From: Sipunculus nudus | Lineage: Eukaryota; Annelida; Sipuncula; Golfingiida; Sipunculidae | DNA: 64,000 nt | Assembly (NCBI GenBank): GCA_026874595.1 | Contig: CM049317.1 | Location: forward strand, 11,070,382 to 11,134,381 | Direction of reading: 5' to 3' | Shown: piece after piece, positions 59,557-64,000 of the stretch | How the letters are laid out: each line of letters starts with the position of its first letter | Position numbering within the stretch: position 1 is the first letter of the stretch | Made by a program: the position numbers and the translations under genes | The notes under the pieces: generated by a model | Databases searched by the model: none | Told to the model about the DNA's origin: nothing | The model's input: only the letters and a program-made list of their open reading frames with translations

Positions 59557-59909
59557 TTTATTGTAATACATACAATATTTGTTTTTACACAAACAGTACT
59601 TTCACTTTTCTTTAATAAGTGTACATAATTTTAAGGGGAATCCACTTATAAAACATCGGTAGTGAAAAGCTGCATCTTTTCCTTTACAATCCATGCACAA
59701 ATAACAACAAGTGAAATTAGTCATGGTCCATTTAATAACCTTAATGAATATTCACACTAGGCCACATTTGTATTCAGTTCACTTATTATGATATATACAT
59801 GTATATCATTTCACTGTTTGATATTTAAAACCTTCAAACAAACAAGTGTTGGAAAACTTCCACTTCTGCAGCATTCATTGCAAATGATATTATCCAACCC
59901 AGTCCGTGA
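59557..59909 (-). other. NDUFA8-like 3'UTR with polyadenylation signal
   Basis: This follows the TAA stop at 59912-59910. On the minus strand an AATAAA lies at 59562-59557, about 350 nt after the stop, giving a 3'UTR of ordinary length. The transposon complex begins only about 60 bp further on, at 59497. The signal was picked as the first convincing AATAAA near the transposon boundary. Confidence 0.45.
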
Positions 59910-60141
59910 TTAAAGATGTGGGAAGCCAACAACCCTTGATCCGAGTTTCTTTGAATCTGGTAGTGGCACCTCATTGGGGTTTGGCGGATCTGGGGTCGGC
60001 TCGGGCAGGTTAAGATCGGGCTTAGGTCGCGGTCTGTTAGTGTTATGAACTCTGACCCGGGAGAAGTAGCCCAATTCTGGTCGTTCTTGGCCGAAGTTAT
60101 TGAGGATGCACTTATCAAATACTTCTTGGGATTCTATACAT
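59910..60141 (-). CDS. NDUFA8: NDUFA8-like, complex I accessory subunit, last exon
   Basis: This exon encodes the C-terminus of NADH dehydrogenase [ubiquinone] 1 alpha subcomplex subunit 8, a twin-CX9C protein of the intermembrane-space side of mitochondrial complex I. It completes a lysine codon (AA|A), then gives C-IESQEVFDK-C, the final CX9C pair. FGQERPELGYFSRV and NRPRPKPDLNLPEPTPDPP follow, closely matching the family's conserved RP(D/E)LG..S and proline-rich tail. The acceptor is ATTACAG at 60148-60142 and the stop is TAA at 59912-59910. The frame across the splice to the exon at 61136-61311 is open and phase 2. Proteins of this kind are imported and oxidised by the MIA40 pathway rather than by a cleavable presequence. 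Confidence 0.92.
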
Positions 60142-61135
60142 CTGTAATGATATGAAAACATTAATGAAGATATCACACGGTGTGTATTTACTAACTCTGG
60201 CCACAAACCCTTCATTTTAAATCAACCAAAATGTCATTTTAAGATAATATTCAGTGTTTAACAGTTATACTTGCCCACTAAACGGATCTGGATAAATAAA
60301 AATTCTGTATGGGTGAGTGCACTCATTTCAATAACTTGCCCCCAGTGAATGATTTTTACAGACAATTTATGCGGAAAATAGCAAGGGTAAATACAAGGTA
60401 TTACATACAGTGGTTGGCTTCATGTTTGAAAGGTTAAAATACCACAATTCTCACTTTTTCAGTGTTTTGAGAGGATTCCATTTTTGCGATCTCACATCAG
60501 AGTTTACTACACATAGTATATCCTTAATTGTACAAATTATTAATATGTTCACAAAAATCTTTACAATTTGAGAAGAACCTGTGTGCATCAAACATATGGA
60601 ACTTCTTGTTCATTACAGGAAGATAATGTAAAAGTTTTCATGTTGCTCATAATATAAATCGTTGACGTATATATAAGATGCAGGACACTACAACTATAAA
60701 TAATGTAAATGCGATGACAATGAGGCAACAGTATAAACAAATTTATCATGTATAACTTAGGCAACTTATTCACAAAGGTCTTATTTTTGTGAATATCGTG
60801 ATTCGAAAACATTGTGAACATACAGCCAGCCAACCACAGTAATTCATTAAGAGCACATATATGACGTCTTACTAGAAACCAAGTGTCACCTGTACCTCAA
60901 TATTACATTAACTGTGCCTTACAATGTTAGAAAGTATAAAAAATAAATTTCAGGGACTACTGGTTTTCCTGTGGTGGTCAATAAATTTTTTACTTTTTTC
61001 CTAAATATGTTTTTTTTTTGTGTTGGGGTAATCGCCTCCATTTATGAGTGCTTGTTTAACTAAGTACAATGTACATTTGCAGAGTTCCATTCCAGACCAC
61101 CTGACAGGGTCTTGCCACTCCTGAGGTTAACTTAC
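60142..61135 (-). other. NDUFA8-like intron (last)
   Basis: This 994-bp intron has donor AAA|GTAAGT at 61136/61135 and acceptor ATTACAG at 60142. It is phase 2. The sequence is unique and AT-rich; no transposon was recognised. Confidence 0.85.
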
Positions 61136-61311
61136 TTTGCCATCTTCATATCTCCTCCAGAATGGTCCAGACACGTCCAGTACTTGGTGAACTCTGTAGC
61201 ACATGTCTTTTTCACTTTATGCAGAAATTCCAACCCACACCTGGTGACCTCTTTGCCCTCGTTCAGACACTTTCGGGGATCCTTCTCCTCTTGCATGCAC
61301 AACATGAACTC
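61136..61311 (-). CDS. NDUFA8: NDUFA8-like, complex I accessory subunit, internal exon with CX9C motifs
   Basis: The 176-nt exon starts in phase 0 at EFMLC, after acceptor TTTTGTTCAG, and ends in phase 2 at AA|GTAAGT. Its translation [20 protein letters not shown] and onward is a near-direct match to the central part of NDUFA8. Cysteine spacing is C-x9-C-x9-C-x11-C-x9-C, the quadruple CX9C pattern of this subunit; the next gap, which crosses the intron, is x12 rather than the human x11. The motif YWTCLDHSG corresponds to the conserved YWTC.D..G. The protein's N-terminal part (about 40 residues in human, including the first CX9C cysteine) is not found in 61312-64000, so at least one coding exon lies beyond the window. 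Confidence 0.93.
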
Positions 61312-62858
61312 CTGAACAAAATAAAAAGGCTGCAATGAATTTTAAGAACCTAAATCTTTAAATTTATGAATTTATGATGATGTTAAGTATCTTTGAAAAT
61401 TGTATAAAAAATTAAATAGAGCTGGGAATCAAGAGAACTTAATATTGATAAAATCAGGGCTTGCTATCATGAGAATATTAATATCAATTATTAGCCTGCA
61501 TAAATAAGTTTAACAAATATTGATATTTTTACCCCACCAGAGATTGTAAACTTTATCTAAATAACCACACATGGAAGAAAAAGCTGTGTGGACTCTGCGG
61601 TGTGATAATAGAAGCACCATATCGTCCAAAGGAAACCTACAAAAAGCCCCTTTTAACATGCACTTATTTAAAATACTGTCTTTTACAATATTGCATTTTT
61701 TCATACAGATTACATTTCTGTGTACTGTGTCACTTTTTGAAGAGTGTAATTTTTTTCCAGTGAGTATTTGCCAGGGCCATCAATAATCTTATTATTCCTA
61801 TTGCTCTGATCAAGCTATATTGCTTTAAAAAAAATAATTCCAATACTACATTTTAACTGCATGTTACAATGGTTAAGATGAACACAACATAATTCTTTGA
61901 TCACATGCAATTAACTGAACAAAGATTCATTATTCCAGGATTAACTTTTCTTTCCTATTACAAATTTGCAATAGGTACAAAGCTATGTCACCAAAACTTC
62001 ATGGAACATGGCTTCTGATTAGCATTTTTCCAAAGAGTGTATTGGAGACCTGCCCAAAAGCTTGTTTAGAAAAGGTAAGCGTTCCTCATTATAGACAAAA
62101 ATTTGAAAAAAAATAAGCCAGCCTCTCCAGTCAGTGTTGTTTGAGGGCACCATCTCTCCTCAGCACAGCGGCCTCTATATGTTTGCAACTACATTCCAAG
62201 GGACCAGGGCAGGGAAATTTTTTCTGCAGCTGCGACAATGACATAGGTCACATGCTTTTGTTTATGCATGAAAAAAACGCCCTTGTCTCCAGGCATAAAT
62301 GCTGGCTGGGCCTTCTGCTGGCAGGTAGATTGAGAACTAACACGCCAGCTAGAGGAGGTTTAACACTGAAGGGAGCCATCCCCATGATCTGAAAGACTGG
62401 TGGAGTGGCTGTGGTGCAGGTCTCCTACACTGCACTTTTAATTTTACCAATTTTGTGCATTAAAACTATGATGCACTTCAGATACAGTATATTATTATTT
62501 AGATATAGTTATTAATCAACTGATATGAAGTTTTCATTTGAGGTTATGATATGGGTTCATCGCTTGTACTCTAAAAAGGGGGTTGGGGTAGCCCATAAGA
62601 ATGGACTCCTCAATTGCTTTTTTTTTTAGTGATCGACGCAATGTGGAGTCCATAGATTGCCCCCTGCAGTTAACTGTGATTATAACACTCCATACACCAC
62701 TGTGAGATTTAACATATATCCATTGATTAATGTGCAGTAAATCTACATGTATTGTATATTTGACCACAGAAAAACATGACTGTTCTATTCTCAGCAATAT
62801 TTTGCACCAAGGAAGTGAAAACATGAACATAATAGTAACAGGCCTAAAACATTAGAGA

Positions 62859-63393
62859 ACTGCCATCAAATGCAAGATGTCTACTGGGCTGTTTATGCTT
62901 CAGTTCTCTGGACAAATAAATCAGTTATTGATGTTACAGGTGCTCCATGCTTTCCAGAATGGTTAATTTTTATTACAGGTCCTTCGACATAATGTGAACA
63001 ATGGTATTTTCAAACCATAGGAAATATTTTCATTCAATTTCCTTTCTAAGTCTTGGGCTTAAAGCCAAAACATACTGGCACGAGCTGCACGTGTGCGGCA
63101 AAAATTGCTTCCCTATATAAGACAAAATACACTGGCGCAACTGGCAGGCATGCAGCACACACCTGGCCACATGGCGAGTTTCTATACAGGACTGCCACCA
63201 AATGCAAGATGTCTACCGGGGCTGTTAACGCTTCAATTCTCTCTGGACAAATAATATCAGTTGTTGATGTTACAGGTGCTTCATGCTTTCCAGAATGGTT
63301 ATTTTTTATAACAGGTCTTTTGACAAACAACATTATGTGAAAATTGGTATATTAAAACCATAGGAAATATTATTATTCAATTTCCTTTCTAAG
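62859..63393. repeat. Direct duplication (~195 bp) with ~140-bp spacer
   Basis: Copies 62859-63050 and 63191-63393 both run from ACTGCCAYCAAATGCAAGAT to ATTCAATTTCCTTTCTAAG, with scattered substitutions and small indels. The spacer is unrelated. An open frame crosses the second copy on each strand but is broken in the first. Confidence 0.85.
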
Positions 63394-63807
63394 AGTAACA
63401 GATCGTATCATGCTATAACCCCAGTTAGCCCTTTGGTGGGCTGGCGTTGCAACAGAAACCTGAAGCGTCGCCATCGGCGGCTATTTTGAAAATACTGCGT
63501 ACCTGCCGCGTGAAGTCTGCCTCCCGTGCTAGTGTTTTTTTGCCTTAAGAGTAACAGAGCAGGAGCGACTATAGAAGGCGGGCTTCAACATTATTGAACT
63601 AGCTAAAGAGGGCGATATGTTTGATGGGGATAGAAAAAACCGGGGTATAGTTTTTTGGGGGGGCAAACTTATATTGTACAAATAAAGACTGTTGAACACT
63701 GTTTGTGCCTTCTTATATGTTGTACCTGTGAATCTGACGTTCTGCTGCATCTGGAATGTGAGATAGAAATATCAATTATTAGTAAATAACATGCAATGAC
63801 ATTGTGA

Positions 63808-63872
63808 ATCAACGAGTCTCAAACCAGCGACCGCAAGCTCAGGTGTCCACTGCTCAACCAACAGCACCAATG
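63808..63872 (-). mobile_element. tRNA-like fragment, probable SINE head
   Basis: On the minus strand GGTGCTGTTGGTTGAGCAGT followed after about 25 nt by GCTGGTTTGAGACTC resembles A and B boxes of a tRNA-derived SINE. Acceptor-stem pairing and a proper anticodon arm are lacking. It is unrelated in sequence to the other three SINE copies. Confidence 0.3.
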
Positions 63873-64000
63873 AAGATGAGTTGAAAGCACCTAGAAATCC
63901 GAGGTATTTGAGTCTATTGTTGTAAAACAATGTGCTTGTCTGTCACGAGATGTAGCCACCGTTTATGAATTGAGTGCAGATCATGAATGAGAGTTGTGTA

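Larger units (their letters stand above)
61312..64000 (-). other. NDUFA8-like upstream intron (partial)
   Basis: No segment resembling the NDUFA8 N-terminus was found on the minus strand here. The region contains a ~195-bp direct duplication (62859-63050 and 63191-63393). At 63410-63560 there is a GC/CpG-richer patch with CCGCCGATGGCGACG on the minus strand, which resembles a YY1-type promoter element or 5'UTR but cannot be linked to a gene. A tRNA-like fragment lies at 63808-63872. Open frames on both strands at 63046-63340 overlap each other and match nothing known. Confidence 0.5.

Noticed and set aside
59194-59592. 132-codon frame on the minus strand next to NDUFA8
   Set aside because: It crosses a C/G homopolymer, the end of the outer hAT and the family H 3' end; it is not conserved with any protein I know and lies downstream of the NDUFA8 polyadenylation signal.
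61312-64000. N-terminal exon of NDUFA8 within the window
   Set aside because: I looked for a segment encoding the family's leucine/alanine-rich start and the first CX9C cysteine ending in phase 0 at a donor, and found none.

Overview
This is a 64 kb piece of an AT-rich animal genome, most likely from a marine bivalve mollusc. Both genes are intron-containing. The intergenic and intronic DNA is full of short transposons of a type well known from bivalves: tandem-repeat cores, (ACGG)n tracts near the 3' end, and no coding capacity. The species call is inference; the gene calls rest on direct translation and splice-site phasing.

Two genes can be supported, both on the minus strand and both running off the window. 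(1) A type II TGF-beta/BMP receptor, best matched to BMPR2 (wit in flies). Exon 1 (start codon and signal peptide) is at 36074-36143, exon 2 at 2340-2588 and exon 3 at 1241-1414. The last two encode the cysteine-rich ligand-binding ectodomain. Transmembrane and kinase exons lie beyond position 1. All three introns are phase 1, as in vertebrate BMPR2, and intron 1 is about 33.5 kb. (2) NDUFA8, a twin-CX9C accessory subunit of mitochondrial complex I. Its last two coding exons are at 61136-61311 and 59910-60141, with a likely polyadenylation signal near 59557. Its N-terminal exon or exons are beyond position 64000. The two genes are unrelated in pathway and nothing suggests co-regulation.

Layout: 1-36.1 kb is the BMPR2 transcription unit. 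Its intron 1 holds three copies of one Helentron-like family (6.1-8.0, 19.0-21.4 and 30.3-32.2 kb), a shorter relative at 18.3 kb, a TGCCCC-hairpin family (9.6-11.3 kb), a GTTCAC-ended element (11.3-12.2 kb), tRNA-derived SINEs, a TIR element (21.8-23.5 kb), and a 4.5 kb composite (24.7-29.2 kb) with a 280-bp satellite-bearing element nested inside. The BMPR2 promoter/5'UTR candidate is at about 36.14-36.26 kb. From 36.3 to 42.6 kb is mostly unique intergenic DNA with one decayed L2-type LINE 3' end. From 42.7 to 59.5 kb is almost entirely nested transposons, including a hAT inside a hAT inside a Helentron-like element. From 59.55 to 64 kb is the NDUFA8 3' part and intron.

The most notable non-genic signals are: several element families that share one architecture (a short box near the 5' end whose reverse complement sits just before a TAAAA-type 3' end); a 12-bp perfect palindrome GGTGGCGCCACC recurring in otherwise different families; a repeat array dense in nuclear-receptor half-sites; and two hairpins that resemble small-RNA precursors. 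No prokaryotic features, CRISPR arrays or intact transposase genes were seen.
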